From Bradyrhizobium aeschynomenes (lineage in GTDB: Bacteria; Pseudomonadota; Alphaproteobacteria; Rhizobiales; Xanthobacteraceae): a stretch of DNA of 64,000 bases. The position numbers were made by a program, and so were the translations under genes. Below are positions 17,011 through 25,031 of the stretch, piece after piece; position 1 is the stretch's first letter, and each line of letters opens with the position of its first letter. Location: the NCBI RefSeq assembly GCF_013178945.1, contig NZ_JABFDM010000010.1, forward strand, positions 186,001-250,000. The letters are read 5' to 3'. The notes beneath the pieces are model-generated. The model was not told the origin of the DNA and searched no databases. It saw nothing but the letters and a program-made list of their open reading frames with translations.

Positions 17011-17034
17011 GATCTTGATAATCAATTTTTCGAA
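17011..17034 (+). promoter_or_regulatory. Candidate LysR operator, copy 2
   Basis: GATC-N5-AATCAATTTTTCGAA repeats the site at 14865. It contains the palindrome TTGATAATCAA and lies between the LysR gene and the hydrolase gene, 81 bp before the hydrolase ATG. Its position fits an operator serving the operon and possibly LysR autoregulation. Confidence 0.6.
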
Positions 17035-17115
17035 ATGGTCAAACGGGACTATGCCGGACCCCGGGAAGAAACGTCGAGGGGACGCGTGGCCGGTCCGCGT
17101 GTCGTGAGTGCAATC

Positions 17116-18273
17116 ATGTTCAAGTATTTTCCGACCAATTACGTCTGGAATCTCTCGGTCGATCTCGCGATCGAGATGGGGGCACGGATCGGCGAGATCG
17201 AGGAGATGTGCGCGCCTCTGCAGGAGGCGGCGCGGCAGCCCGATGCCAGCGGCACGCAAGCGTTTCGCGAGACCTGGGCGCGGATGGCGGACAAGCTCTG
17301 TGCGCTCGCCGCCGAGGACGAGGCGAAGGGACGGCTGCTGTCGGCCGGAGAGAAATATGGCCGCGCGGCGAGCTATCTGATCACCTGCGAACGTCTGCAG
17401 GCCCACGATGCGCCGGGACGTCTGGCGCTGTATCGCAAGTGTCTCGATGTCTTCGCCAAGGGCATCGCGCTGGCGCGAGAGAACTGCGAGCGCGTCGAGA
17501 TTCCCTATGAAGGCACCCACATCGCCGGCCTCCTGGTCCGCGCGGAAGGACATGACGGGCCGGCGCCGCTGCTGGTGCAAGTCAATGGTCTGGATTCGAC
17601 CAAGGAGATGAAATACCGCGTCGGCCTGCCGGCGTGGCTTGCCAAACGCGGCGTGTCGTCGCTGGTGATCGACCAGCCCGGATCGGGCGAGGCGCTGCGG
17701 CTGCAGGGGCTCACGGCACGCTACGACAGCGAGCACTGGGCCTCCCGCGTCGTCGACTGGTTGGAGACCCGCAGCGACGTCGATCCGAAGCGCATCGGTC
17801 TCGAGGGCGTCTCGCTCGGCGGCTACTACTGCCCACGCGCCGTCGCGTTCGAGCCGCGTTTTGCCTGCGGCGTCGCCTGGGGCGCCAATCACGATTGGCG
17901 CGACGTGCAGAAGAAGCGGCTGCAGAAGGAAGGCAACTTCCCCGTTCCACATTATTGGGCGCATGTGCGCTGGGTGTGGGGCGCGCGGGACCAGGGCGAC
18001 TTCATGCGCATCGCCGAGCAGGTTCACCTCGACGGCATCCTCGACCGCATCAAGGTGCCGTTCCTGGTGACCCATGGCGAGAAGGACTCGCAAATCCCGC
18101 TGCATTGGGCGGAGCGCACCTATGAGCAGCTGGTCAATTCGCCCAAGCGCGAGCTGAAGATCTTCACCGCGCGTGAAGGCGGTGCCCAGCATGCGAGCTT
18201 CGACAACAGCATCAATGCCGGCCACTACATCGCGGACTGGGTCGCAGAAGTGTTGAACGGACACGTCGCCTGA
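17116..18273 (+). CDS. Alpha/beta hydrolase (DHPON-hydrolase / FrsA-like family)
   Basis: The 385-residue product has an N-terminal helical region (residues 1-125) and a C-terminal alpha/beta hydrolase fold. The nucleophile elbow is LEGVSLGGYYC, preceded by VLVQVNGLDSTKEMKY-like and SSLVIDQPGSGEALRL segments. The late acid and His are probably in FLVTHGEKDSQIPLHWA and GGAQHASFDN. This layout matches enzymes such as 2,6-dihydroxypseudooxynicotine hydrolase, which cut C-C bonds in ring-derived ketones, though that reaction is not shown for this protein. The ATG at 17116 was chosen; a GTG at 17086 has a better ribosome-binding site (GAGGGG) and would add ten residues. It opens the operon. Confidence 0.82.
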   Translation: MFKYFPTNYVWNLSVDLAIEMGARIGEIEEMCAPLQEAARQPDASGTQAFRETWARMADKLCALAAEDEAKGRLLSAGEKYGRAASYLITCERLQAHDAPGRLALYRKCLDVFAKGIALARENCERVEIPYEGTHIAGLLVRAEGHDGPAPLLVQVNGLDSTKEMKYRVGLPAWLAKRGVSSLVIDQPGSGEALRLQGLTARYDSEHWASRVVDWLETRSDVDPKRIGLEGVSLGGYYCPRAVAFEPRFACGVAWGANHDWRDVQKKRLQKEGNFPVPHYWAHVRWVWGARDQGDFMRIAEQVHLDGILDRIKVPFLVTHGEKDSQIPLHWAERTYEQLVNSPKRELKIFTAREGGAQHASFDNSINAGHYIADWVAEVLNGHVA

Positions 18274-18296
18274 AGCAGCAGGTGGAGAGGAGAGCC

Positions 18297-19250
18297 ATGA
18301 AAATTGTCGGTCTGGAGAGCCTGATATTTGGTGTCGACGACGTCAGAGGCGCGGCGCGCTTCCTCGTCGATTACGGGCTGACCCCCGTCGACGTCTCCGA
18401 TCGCAGCGGCCGCTTCGAGGCGATCGACGGCACCGCCGTGGTGATCGCGCGGCAGGACGATCCGGCGCTGCCGCCCGGGCCCGTACCGGGCTGCCGTCTG
18501 CGCAAGACGGTGATGGGCGTCGCCGACGAGGCGACGCTGGGGGCGATCGCCGCCGAGCTGCGGCGTGACCGCGAGGTCCGGCGGCTACCCGATGGCTCGA
18601 TCGAATCGATCGATGATTCCGGCTTCGTGATCGGCTTTCAGCTGACGGCACGCCGGCCTGTCGTGCTGCCGGGCGAGATCTCGAATGCGCCGGGCGGCGT
18701 GGTGTTCAGGCCGATCAACAGTCTCGGCGTGCCGCCGCCGGGCAGCGTCATCCGTCCGCGATCACTGTCGCATGTGGTCTATTTCGTGCCCGACGTGGCG
18801 AAGGCCGAGGCGTTCTACGTCAATCGCCTTGGCTTTCGCTGCACCGACCGTTTCACCGGGACGGGGCCGTTCCTGCAGCCGGGCGGCTCGCTCGACCATC
18901 ACACCCATTTCCTGATCGGCGCGCCGCCGCACATGCATGGCGTGGAGCACTTCACGTTCCATTTCGGTGGTCCTTCCGAAATGATCACGAACGGCTATCG
19001 CTTCGTCGAAAAGGGCTATCAGGCATTCTGGGGGCCCGGCCGTCATATCCTGGGCTCGAACTGGTTCTGGTACTTCAACAGCCCGTTCGGCTGTCACATC
19101 GAGATGGATGCTGACATGGACCAGCACGATGCAAGCTGGCAGCCGCGCGAAGCGACCGCCTCGGCCGACAATTCGCAGGCCTTCCTGCTGAAGATGCGTA
19201 GGAAATGGTACCCCGGCCCCGGAATCCCCGAGAATGGCGACTACGCGTGA
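18297..19250 (+). CDS. VOC-family ring-cleavage dioxygenase-like protein
   Basis: This 317-residue protein has two vicinal-oxygen-chelate modules, at about residues 1-125 and 150-300. The second keeps a complete metal triad of the type I extradiol kind: His in RSLSHVVYFVPDV, His in GVEHFTFHFGG and Glu in CHIEMDADMD. The first module (VGLESLIFGVDDVRGAARFL) lacks these ligands, as in classical extradiol dioxygenases. It probably opens a dihydroxylated ring or a related enol using Fe(II) or Mn(II). A GGAGAGGAG ribosome-binding site precedes the ATG at 18297. It overlaps the Rieske gene by 17 bp, so translation is coupled. Confidence 0.82.
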   Translation: MKIVGLESLIFGVDDVRGAARFLVDYGLTPVDVSDRSGRFEAIDGTAVVIARQDDPALPPGPVPGCRLRKTVMGVADEATLGAIAAELRRDREVRRLPDGSIESIDDSGFVIGFQLTARRPVVLPGEISNAPGGVVFRPINSLGVPPPGSVIRPRSLSHVVYFVPDVAKAEAFYVNRLGFRCTDRFTGTGPFLQPGGSLDHHTHFLIGAPPHMHGVEHFTFHFGGPSEMITNGYRFVEKGYQAFWGPGRHILGSNWFWYFNSPFGCHIEMDADMDQHDASWQPREATASADNSQAFLLKMRRKWYPGPGIPENGDYA

Positions 19251-19599
19251 GGCCCGGTCGCCGCGATGGCTCCGGCTTTGCCGCGCCGACGAGATCGGCG
19301 AGGCGCAGTCGCGCGGCTTTGATCCCGACGATGAGGGACAGGACAGCCTGTTCGTCGTGCGATGGCAGGGACAGCTGCATGGCTGGCGCAATGCCTGTCC
19401 GCATGTCGGCGGCGCGCCGATGGCCTGGCGCAGGGATGCGTATCTCAACGCCGAGCGCACGCGGATCGTCTGTCACGCGCACGGCGCCGAGTTCATGCCC
19501 GACACCGGGCTGTGCGTGCAGGGGCCGTGCCGCGGCGAGCGGCTGATCGATATCGAGCTCGTCGTCGATGCCGACGGCGAGTTGTTCGCCAAGAAATAA
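19234..19599 (+). CDS. Rieske [2Fe-2S] ferredoxin-like protein
   Basis: The 121-residue protein carries one Rieske cluster: ACPHVGGAP (Cys-X-His) and VCHAHGAEFMPDTG (Cys-X2-His). It resembles the small electron-transfer ferredoxins of ring-hydroxylating systems and nitrite-reductase small subunits. No Rieske oxygenase alpha subunit or matching reductase is visible on the island. It may therefore serve the flavin monooxygenase next door, the VOC enzyme, or a partner elsewhere. The start lies inside the end of the VOC gene. A role in electron delivery is family knowledge; the partner is unknown. Confidence 0.9.
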   Translation: MATTREARSPRWLRLCRADEIGEAQSRGFDPDDEGQDSLFVVRWQGQLHGWRNACPHVGGAPMAWRRDAYLNAERTRIVCHAHGAEFMPDTGLCVQGPCRGERLIDIELVVDADGELFAKK

Positions 19600-19639
19600 C
19601 ACGCCAGCAACGGCGGTTCGAAACAAGGAGGAGGGCGCC

Positions 19640-20770
19640 ATGGCTGTGGTGAGCAGGGTGCTTACGATCGGCGGCGGGTTTTCTGGCATGGCGGCGTCGA
19701 TCCAGATGCGCAAGGCGGGCATCGCGGTGGATCTCGTCGAGGTTGATGCGAGCTGGCGGCCGGAGGGCGCCGGCATCACGGTGAGCGGGCCGACCTTGCG
19801 TGCACTCGAAACGATCGGCGTGTTCGCGGCGTTCACGGAGCGCGGCTACACCGCTGACGGTGTCGATCTGTTCACCCCATCGGGGCATCGGATCGGCGAG
19901 ATCCCGACACCGAAGGCCGCAGGATCGGATGTGCCCGGCGGCGGCGGCATCATGCGGCCCGAACTCGGCCGCATCCTCGCCGAGGCGACGCGCGCCTCGG
20001 GTGTCGGCGTGCGTGTCGGCTGCACCTACACGCGGATCACGCAGCACGACGGCGATGTCGAGGTCGCATTCACCGATGGCACGACGGGCCGTTATGATCT
20101 CGTGGTGGCCGCCGATGGCGTGCATTCGAAGACGCGGGCGCTGCTGTTTCCCGAGGTCAAGCCGCCGCAATACATCGGCCAAGTGGTCTGGCGCGCCGTG
20201 CTGCCGCGGCCAGCAGACATCGTACGCCCGCGGATGTGGCTGGGAGGTACGGTCAAGGCCGGCGTCAATCCGGTGTCGCCAAGCCACATGTACATGTTCG
20301 TGACTGAGGCGCGGCCGGAAAAGCTCCAGGCTGAGCGCGCGTCCTGGCCGCAACTGGTCGCGGACATGCTGGCGCCGTTCAGCGATCCCGTGCTGGTGGC
20401 GCTGCGGGCGCATCTGTTCGCTCCCGACGCCGCGATCGATTGCCGGCCGCTCGCCAACCTGCTGGTGCCGGCGCCTTGGAATCGGGGCCGCGTCATCCTG
20501 ATCGGCGACACGGTGGCGGCGACCACGCCGCATCTCGCCTCCGGCGCCGGCATCGGCATCGAGAGCGGCATCGTGCTGGCGGAGGAGCTGGCACGGGCGA
20601 CGACCCTGCAAGAGGCGTTCGACCGCTTCCATGCGCGCCGCTGGGAGCGCTGCCGCATGGTGATCGAGAACTCCGCGCAGCTCTGCCGGATCGAGATGGA
20701 GAACGGCGACAAGGCCGAGCACGCCAGGATCATGCGCGAGTCGATCGTCGGACTGACGCAGCCGATCTGA
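19640..20770 (+). CDS. FAD-dependent monooxygenase (aromatic hydroxylase type)
   Basis: The 376-residue protein is a class A flavoprotein monooxygenase. The FAD-binding dinucleotide motif is VLTIGGGFSGMAASIQMRKA at the N-terminus. GGIMRPELGRILAE carries the conserved Arg of this group, YDLVVAADGVHSKTR is the DG motif, and RVILIGDTVAATTPHLASG is the GD motif that closes the FAD site. Relatives hydroxylate salicylate, 6-hydroxynicotinate and similar rings with NAD(P)H and oxygen. An AAGGAGG ribosome-binding site fixes the ATG at 19640. It probably performs a ring hydroxylation before cleavage by the VOC enzyme; this order is inference. Confidence 0.9.
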   Translation: MAVVSRVLTIGGGFSGMAASIQMRKAGIAVDLVEVDASWRPEGAGITVSGPTLRALETIGVFAAFTERGYTADGVDLFTPSGHRIGEIPTPKAAGSDVPGGGGIMRPELGRILAEATRASGVGVRVGCTYTRITQHDGDVEVAFTDGTTGRYDLVVAADGVHSKTRALLFPEVKPPQYIGQVVWRAVLPRPADIVRPRMWLGGTVKAGVNPVSPSHMYMFVTEARPEKLQAERASWPQLVADMLAPFSDPVLVALRAHLFAPDAAIDCRPLANLLVPAPWNRGRVILIGDTVAATTPHLASGAGIGIESGIVLAEELARATTLQEAFDRFHARRWERCRMVIENSAQLCRIEMENGDKAEHARIMRESIVGLTQPI

Positions 20771-20802
20771 ACAAGAACAACAAATATCAAGGGGAGGAAG
20801 CA

Positions 20803-21966
20803 ATGACGGTGACAACGGAAACTTGGCGCGGACGCATCGCCCTGATGGTCGCGCATTGCGCCGGGATGGTCGATCTCGTGGCGCTCCCGGTCTGGGTGGG
20901 CGCGCTGATCGAGCGCTACAGGTTCAGTCCGCAGCAGGCGGGACTGCTGGCCACGCTGTTTCTGCTGGGCGCCGTGCTCAGCAGCCTGGTGTTCGCACCG
21001 CGCTTCAACCGGATGAACGCCCGGCTGGCGGCGGCTGCGGGATACGCCGCAGCCGCGCTGGTGTTCCTGGCCGCGAGCCGGACGTCGGAGTTTTCGCTGC
21101 TGGCGATCCTGCACGCGCTGGGCGGCGCAACGGCCGCCTGCGGGCTGAGTTTCACCCACGGCACCATTGCACGCAGCGCCAACCCGCACCGGCTGTTCGC
21201 CATCGTCGGAATGGCGCTCGGGATGTTTGCAATTCTGTTCCTCGGGGTGACGCCCAATCTCGTGGCGAGCTTCGGCGGATCCGCGCTGTTCGTGGTGTTC
21301 GCCGGCGTGATGGCGGTCGCGGCGCTGGCGGCGGCGCTGTCCTTTCCCAACGGCGTCGTGCGCAGCGACGAGGATCTCATCGCCGAGGTCAGTCATCTTC
21401 CCCGCGCCGTCTGGTTCGGCATCGCCGGCATCAGCTGCATGGCGCTGACCCAGGCGATGCTGTTCAGCTTCATCGAGCGCATCGGCGCTGACCGCGGCTT
21501 CGGCGCGGAGGCGGTCACGGGCGTGCTGATCGCGCTCGGCTTCGTCAACCTGCTGCCGGCGCCGCTCGCCGCCTTTCTGGAGCAGCGGCTGCCCGCGCGC
21601 CACGTGCTGCTGGCGGGCCCGGTCTGCCAGGCGCTGATCGCCGTGACGGTCACCTTCGGCTCCGGCTTCGTCGCCTATGCCGTTCCGACTGCGGTCTTTG
21701 CCGCGGTGATGATCTTCACCCACACCTTCGCGTTCGGGCTGCTGTCGCGCCTTGACCCTACCGCACGGGCGCTCGCCGGCACGCCGGCGATGCTGATGAT
21801 CGGGGCCGCGGTCGGCCCCATCCTCGGCGGCACGTTGGTGCAGCTGTTCGGCTATCCCGCGCTCGGGCTCGGCGCTGTCATCATCTCCTCCATCGCCGTC
21901 CTGTTGTTCTCGCGCGTGTTCGTCGCGCGCGGCGCGGCGCCGACCGCCTCGCTCGAAATCGCCTGA
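20803..21966 (+). CDS. MFS transporter
   Basis: The 387-residue protein has about twelve hydrophobic helices, starting MTVTTETWRGRIALMVAHCA and ending in a helix rich in Ile and Val. The usual MFS gating motif between helices 2 and 3 is weak (FAPRFNRMNARLAA). It probably imports the island's substrate across the inner membrane or exports a toxic intermediate. A GGGGAGGA ribosome-binding site precedes the ATG at 20803, 32 bp after the monooxygenase stop. With the outer-membrane transporter it provides a complete uptake route, by inference. Confidence 0.85.
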   Translation: MTVTTETWRGRIALMVAHCAGMVDLVALPVWVGALIERYRFSPQQAGLLATLFLLGAVLSSLVFAPRFNRMNARLAAAAGYAAAALVFLAASRTSEFSLLAILHALGGATAACGLSFTHGTIARSANPHRLFAIVGMALGMFAILFLGVTPNLVASFGGSALFVVFAGVMAVAALAAALSFPNGVVRSDEDLIAEVSHLPRAVWFGIAGISCMALTQAMLFSFIERIGADRGFGAEAVTGVLIALGFVNLLPAPLAAFLEQRLPARHVLLAGPVCQALIAVTVTFGSGFVAYAVPTAVFAAVMIFTHTFAFGLLSRLDPTARALAGTPAMLMIGAAVGPILGGTLVQLFGYPALGLGAVIISSIAVLLFSRVFVARGAAPTASLEIA

Positions 21967-21982
21967 CCAGGAGACCTCCGAC

Positions 21983-22558
21983 ATGACCCTTCCGCAGATT
22001 CGCCGCGTCGTCACCGGACACGACGCGCAGGGCGCCGCCGTGATCGCGTCCGACGGCGCCTTGCCGACCGTCACCGAGCTGGCGGCGATCCCCGGCACCT
22101 TCTTCCACGAGGTCTGGAGCACGCAGGCGACCCCGGCGCCGATCGACAACGGTCCCGATCCGACGATCGGGCCGCTGCGGCTGCCGCCGCCGACGCATGG
22201 CAGCCGTATCCGGTTCGTCGATATCCCGCCGGACACCGAGGATTTTCTCCGCAACGGCGCGACGCGAATGAAAACTGCGTTCAATGAGATCGGCGACCCG
22301 CATGCCTCGACCGTGACGACGGAATCGCCGCATCCGCTGATGCATCGCACCGAGACGATCGACTACGGCATCGTCATCTCAGGCGAGATCACGCTGGTGC
22401 TCGACAAGGGCGCCGCGGACCTCAAGGCCGGTGATGTTGTCATCCAGCGCGGCACCAACCACGCCTGGGCCAATCGCAGCGACAAGCCGTGCCGGATGCT
22501 GTTCATCCTGGTCGACGGCAAGTTCGGTCCCGAAGCCAACCCGACCAAGGCCAGCTGA
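21983..22558 (+). CDS. Cupin-domain protein
   Basis: The 191-residue protein has one C-terminal cupin fold: HPLMHRTETIDYGIVISGEI (His and Glu of cupin motif 1) and LKAGDVVIQRGTNHAWANRS (motif 2 with His). The N-terminal half (RRVVTGHDAQGAAVIASDGA) is common in small cupins beside catabolic genes. It may be a metal-dependent isomerase, a dioxygenase or a binding protein. Its stop codon overlaps the next start by one base (TGATG), so it is tightly coupled to the fumarylacetoacetase-like gene. Confidence 0.85.
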   Translation: MTLPQIRRVVTGHDAQGAAVIASDGALPTVTELAAIPGTFFHEVWSTQATPAPIDNGPDPTIGPLRLPPPTHGSRIRFVDIPPDTEDFLRNGATRMKTAFNEIGDPHASTVTTESPHPLMHRTETIDYGIVISGEITLVLDKGAADLKAGDVVIQRGTNHAWANRSDKPCRMLFILVDGKFGPEANPTKAS

Positions 22559-23559
22559 TGAGACTCGCAACCTATCGGAACGGCAGCCCCGACGGCGGCC
22601 TGATCGTCGTCGCGAGGGATCAGGCGCGTGCGCGCGATGCGAGCGCGATCGCGCCGGATCTGTTGACGGCGCTGCGGAACTGGCCGCAGGCCGAGCCGGC
22701 GCTACGGCGGCTTGCCGAGAGCCTCGAGGATGGATCGGCCGTCGATACGATGGCGTTCGATCCCGCGCGATGCCTCGCACCACTGCCGCGCGCGCCGCAA
22801 TGGTTGGATGGCTCGGCCTTCCTCAATCATGGACGGCTGATGGACGTTGCCTTCAACAAGCCGCCGATCCCCGATTTCGACACCATCCCGGTGATGTACC
22901 AGGGCGCCAGCGACGATTTCCTCGGGCCGCATGCCGACGTTCCGTTCGTGACGGAGGCGGATGGCATCGACTTCGAGGGCGAATTCGGCGTGATCGTCGA
23001 CGACGTGCCGATGGCCGTCTCCGCCGAGGACGCCGCACGGCATATCCGGCTGCTGGTGCAGATCAACGACTGGAGCCTGCGCGCGGTCGGCGCGCGCGAG
23101 GTTCGCACCGGCTTCGGCTTCCTGCAGGCAAAGCCGTCGACGAGCTTCGCGCCGATCGCGGTGACGCCCGACGAGCTTGGAGACGCCTGGCGCGACGGCC
23201 GCTTCGACATGGCCCTGCACATCCAGCGCAATGGCGAACGGATCGGCGCAGCCTCGGGCCGCGAGATGGCGTTCTCGTTTCCGCAACTGATCGCCCATGC
23301 CGCGCGGACGCGCCGGTTGACGGCCGGCACGATCATCGGCTCGGGCACGGTCTCGAATGCCGATCGCGCCGCCGGATCGAGCTGCCTGGCCGAGGTCAGG
23401 GCGATCGAGATGATCGCACACGGCGAGCCACGGACGCCGTTCCTGCGCTTCGGTGACGAGGTGGCGATGCAGGCCAGCTTCGCCGACGGCCGGCCGGGTC
23501 CGTTTGGACGCATCGTTCAGCGCGTGGTTCGCGCGCCCCGCCCCGGCCGCCCGGATTGA
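22558..23559 (+). CDS. Fumarylacetoacetate hydrolase family protein
   Basis: The 333-residue protein has the FAH-fold C-terminal domain with metal-site residues in DGIDFEGEFGVIVDDVPM, VQINDWSLRAVGAREVRTGF, LQAKPSTSFAPIAV and IGSGTVSNADRAAGSSCL. FAH enzymes cleave C-C bonds in beta-diketo acids, or decarboxylate or hydrate ring-cleavage products. The start at 22558 follows from the one-base overlap with the cupin stop. In this cluster it should act after ring opening. The exact substrate cannot be read from the sequence. Confidence 0.9.
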   Translation: MRLATYRNGSPDGGLIVVARDQARARDASAIAPDLLTALRNWPQAEPALRRLAESLEDGSAVDTMAFDPARCLAPLPRAPQWLDGSAFLNHGRLMDVAFNKPPIPDFDTIPVMYQGASDDFLGPHADVPFVTEADGIDFEGEFGVIVDDVPMAVSAEDAARHIRLLVQINDWSLRAVGAREVRTGFGFLQAKPSTSFAPIAVTPDELGDAWRDGRFDMALHIQRNGERIGAASGREMAFSFPQLIAHAARTRRLTAGTIIGSGTVSNADRAAGSSCLAEVRAIEMIAHGEPRTPFLRFGDEVAMQASFADGRPGPFGRIVQRVVRAPRPGRPD

Positions 23560-23562
23560 ACG

Positions 23563-24480
23563 ATGCGTATTCTGGTGACCGGTGCCGCAGGCTTTATCGG
23601 CAGCGCCCTGCTGTGTCGGTTGCTGAGTGATGTGGGCAGTGGCGACGTCACCGGGCTCGATCTCGGCGATGCGCCGCCCGCGGCGTCCGGTCGTCGCCTG
23701 TCCTGGATCAGAGGCGGCCTCGACGACCGGGCGGTGCTCGAGCAGCTCGGCGCCACGCCGTTCGACCTCGTGTTTCATCTCGCCAGCGTTCCCGGCGGCC
23801 GCGCCGAGGCCGAGCCTGCGCTCGGCCGGCGCGTCAATCTCGATGCATCGCTCGACCTGTTCCAGTTGCTGGCGCAGAGCCGAAATCGGCCGCGCGTGGT
23901 CTACGCCAGCAGCGTCGCCGTCTACGGTACGCTCTCCGAGGCGCCAGTCGGTGCGCGGACGGAGGCGCGGCCCGCGATCACCTATGGCGCGCACAAGCGG
24001 ATGGTGGAGATCGCACTTGCCGATCACACGCGGCGCGGAGACCTGTCGGGGATCGCGCTGCGGCTGCCCGGGATCGTTGCGCGACCGCGACCCGTGAGCG
24101 GCTTCGGCTCCGCCTTCATGAGCGAGCTGCTGCACGCGCTCGCGTCGGGCGAGCGCTATGTCTGTCCGGTCTCGCCGGCCGCAACTGCGTGGTGGCTGTC
24201 GGCGCAGGCCGTCGTCGACAATCTGATGCTGGCCGGTCGGATCGATTGCTGCGGTACGTTACAGCTTCCCGCGCTTCGTCTCTCGATCGCCGAAGTCGTC
24301 GCAGGCTTGGCGCGGCTCTACGGTGCAGAGCGGTCCGCGCTCGTGACGTTCGATCCCGACAAAGGTATCGAGGCCGTGTTCGGTCGTTATCCTATGTTGG
24401 ACGTCAGAGCCGAATTGGCGCTGGGTTTCTCCCACGATGGATCGGTGGTGGAGCTGATTAAGAATGCACTTCGAACCTGA
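23563..24480 (+). CDS. NAD-dependent epimerase/dehydratase family protein (extended SDR)
   Basis: The 305-residue protein starts MRILVTGAAGFIGSALLCRL, the nucleotide-binding glycine motif of extended SDRs. It has VFHLASVPGG, VVYASSVAVYG (catalytic Ser) and a YGAHK pair supplying Tyr and Lys. Several features resemble DenD-type D-erythronate dehydrogenases, which oxidise hydroxy acids. It starts three bases after the FAH gene and is the last gene of the island operon. It may oxidise a hydroxy-acid product of the pathway, which is inference. Confidence 0.85.
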   Translation: MRILVTGAAGFIGSALLCRLLSDVGSGDVTGLDLGDAPPAASGRRLSWIRGGLDDRAVLEQLGATPFDLVFHLASVPGGRAEAEPALGRRVNLDASLDLFQLLAQSRNRPRVVYASSVAVYGTLSEAPVGARTEARPAITYGAHKRMVEIALADHTRRGDLSGIALRLPGIVARPRPVSGFGSAFMSELLHALASGERYVCPVSPAATAWWLSAQAVVDNLMLAGRIDCCGTLQLPALRLSIAEVVAGLARLYGAERSALVTFDPDKGIEAVFGRYPMLDVRAELALGFSHDGSVVELIKNALRT

Positions 24481-24968
24481 ACGCGTGGGGAGAACAGCCA
24501 GAATCGTCGCAGTTGCCTTGCTTGCGGGAACTGAGCCGTATCAAGGATCTCAACGAGGGCCCGCACATTCCTCGAGAGGCCTCTGCCTCGATCTGGAAGG
24601 TGAAGGAAGCGGCTCGCAATTGCGCGTCCCGATGGAGCCGGAGGGGCGCTGCCGGAGCCAGTGCCTCGCCGGAGAGTGCAGGGCTGATCGTCGACCGCAT
24701 TTTGAGAGCTCGCTGAAGCTCATTCCAAAAGCAGATGATGGGTCAGCGTACGCTGAGAAAGCGGATCACCTGATCACTGAGGCTATAGGGCTTGGAGGCT
24801 CCGGCCACCACACTCGCCTCAGCGATCCGGCCTTTCACATTTTGCCGTAATTGTTCGCCGTTTTCCGCTACAATCCGGTGGTCCGATGCGGGTGGCACAC
24901 TCGGTAGCTGGCGCGAAAATGTATCTAAGCATCTCAATAATAATGAGAACTTCATTCATGTGCGGGGA
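24481..24968. other. Right end of the island, no recognised gene
   Basis: In 488 bp several short frames are open on both strands, but none gives a recognisable domain and none has a convincing ribosome-binding site. The last 120 bp before the right repeat are AT-richer. The segment may hold remains of other island genes or recombination-arm sites. Confidence 0.5.
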
Positions 24969-24983
24969 CTCCCTCTCCGCCAG
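24969..24983 (+). repeat. Right attachment-site core (attR)
   Basis: CTCCCTCTCCGCCAG is identical to the 3' end of the tRNA-Ser gene at 14133-14147, in the same orientation. Flanking bases on both sides differ, so the match ends sharply at 15 bp. Confidence 0.8.
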
Positions 24984-25031
24984 TTCCACCCGTCCGCGGC
25001 ATGCCGGTCGGGCCTCCTTGGGCCGTGACCG

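Larger units (their letters stand above)
14133..24983. mobile_element. Genomic island (about 10.8 kb) integrated at tRNA-Ser, carrying a catabolic cluster
   Basis: The island is defined by a 15-bp direct repeat at both ends, a tRNA gene at the left end and a decayed tyrosine integrase 160 bp inside the left boundary. Cargo runs from the outer-membrane transporter gene at 15001 to the SDR gene at 24480: ten intact genes, nine apparently devoted to uptake and breakdown of one compound and one regulator. The integrase lacks its catalytic half, so the island should not excise itself. The boundaries are seen in the sequence; horizontal origin is inference. The cargo has no obvious base-composition break on reading. 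Confidence 0.75.

Noticed and set aside
24513..24716. Short open frame near the right end of the island
   Set aside because: No recognisable domain, no good ribosome-binding site, and codon use unlike the neighbours. Left as part of an unassigned intergenic stretch.
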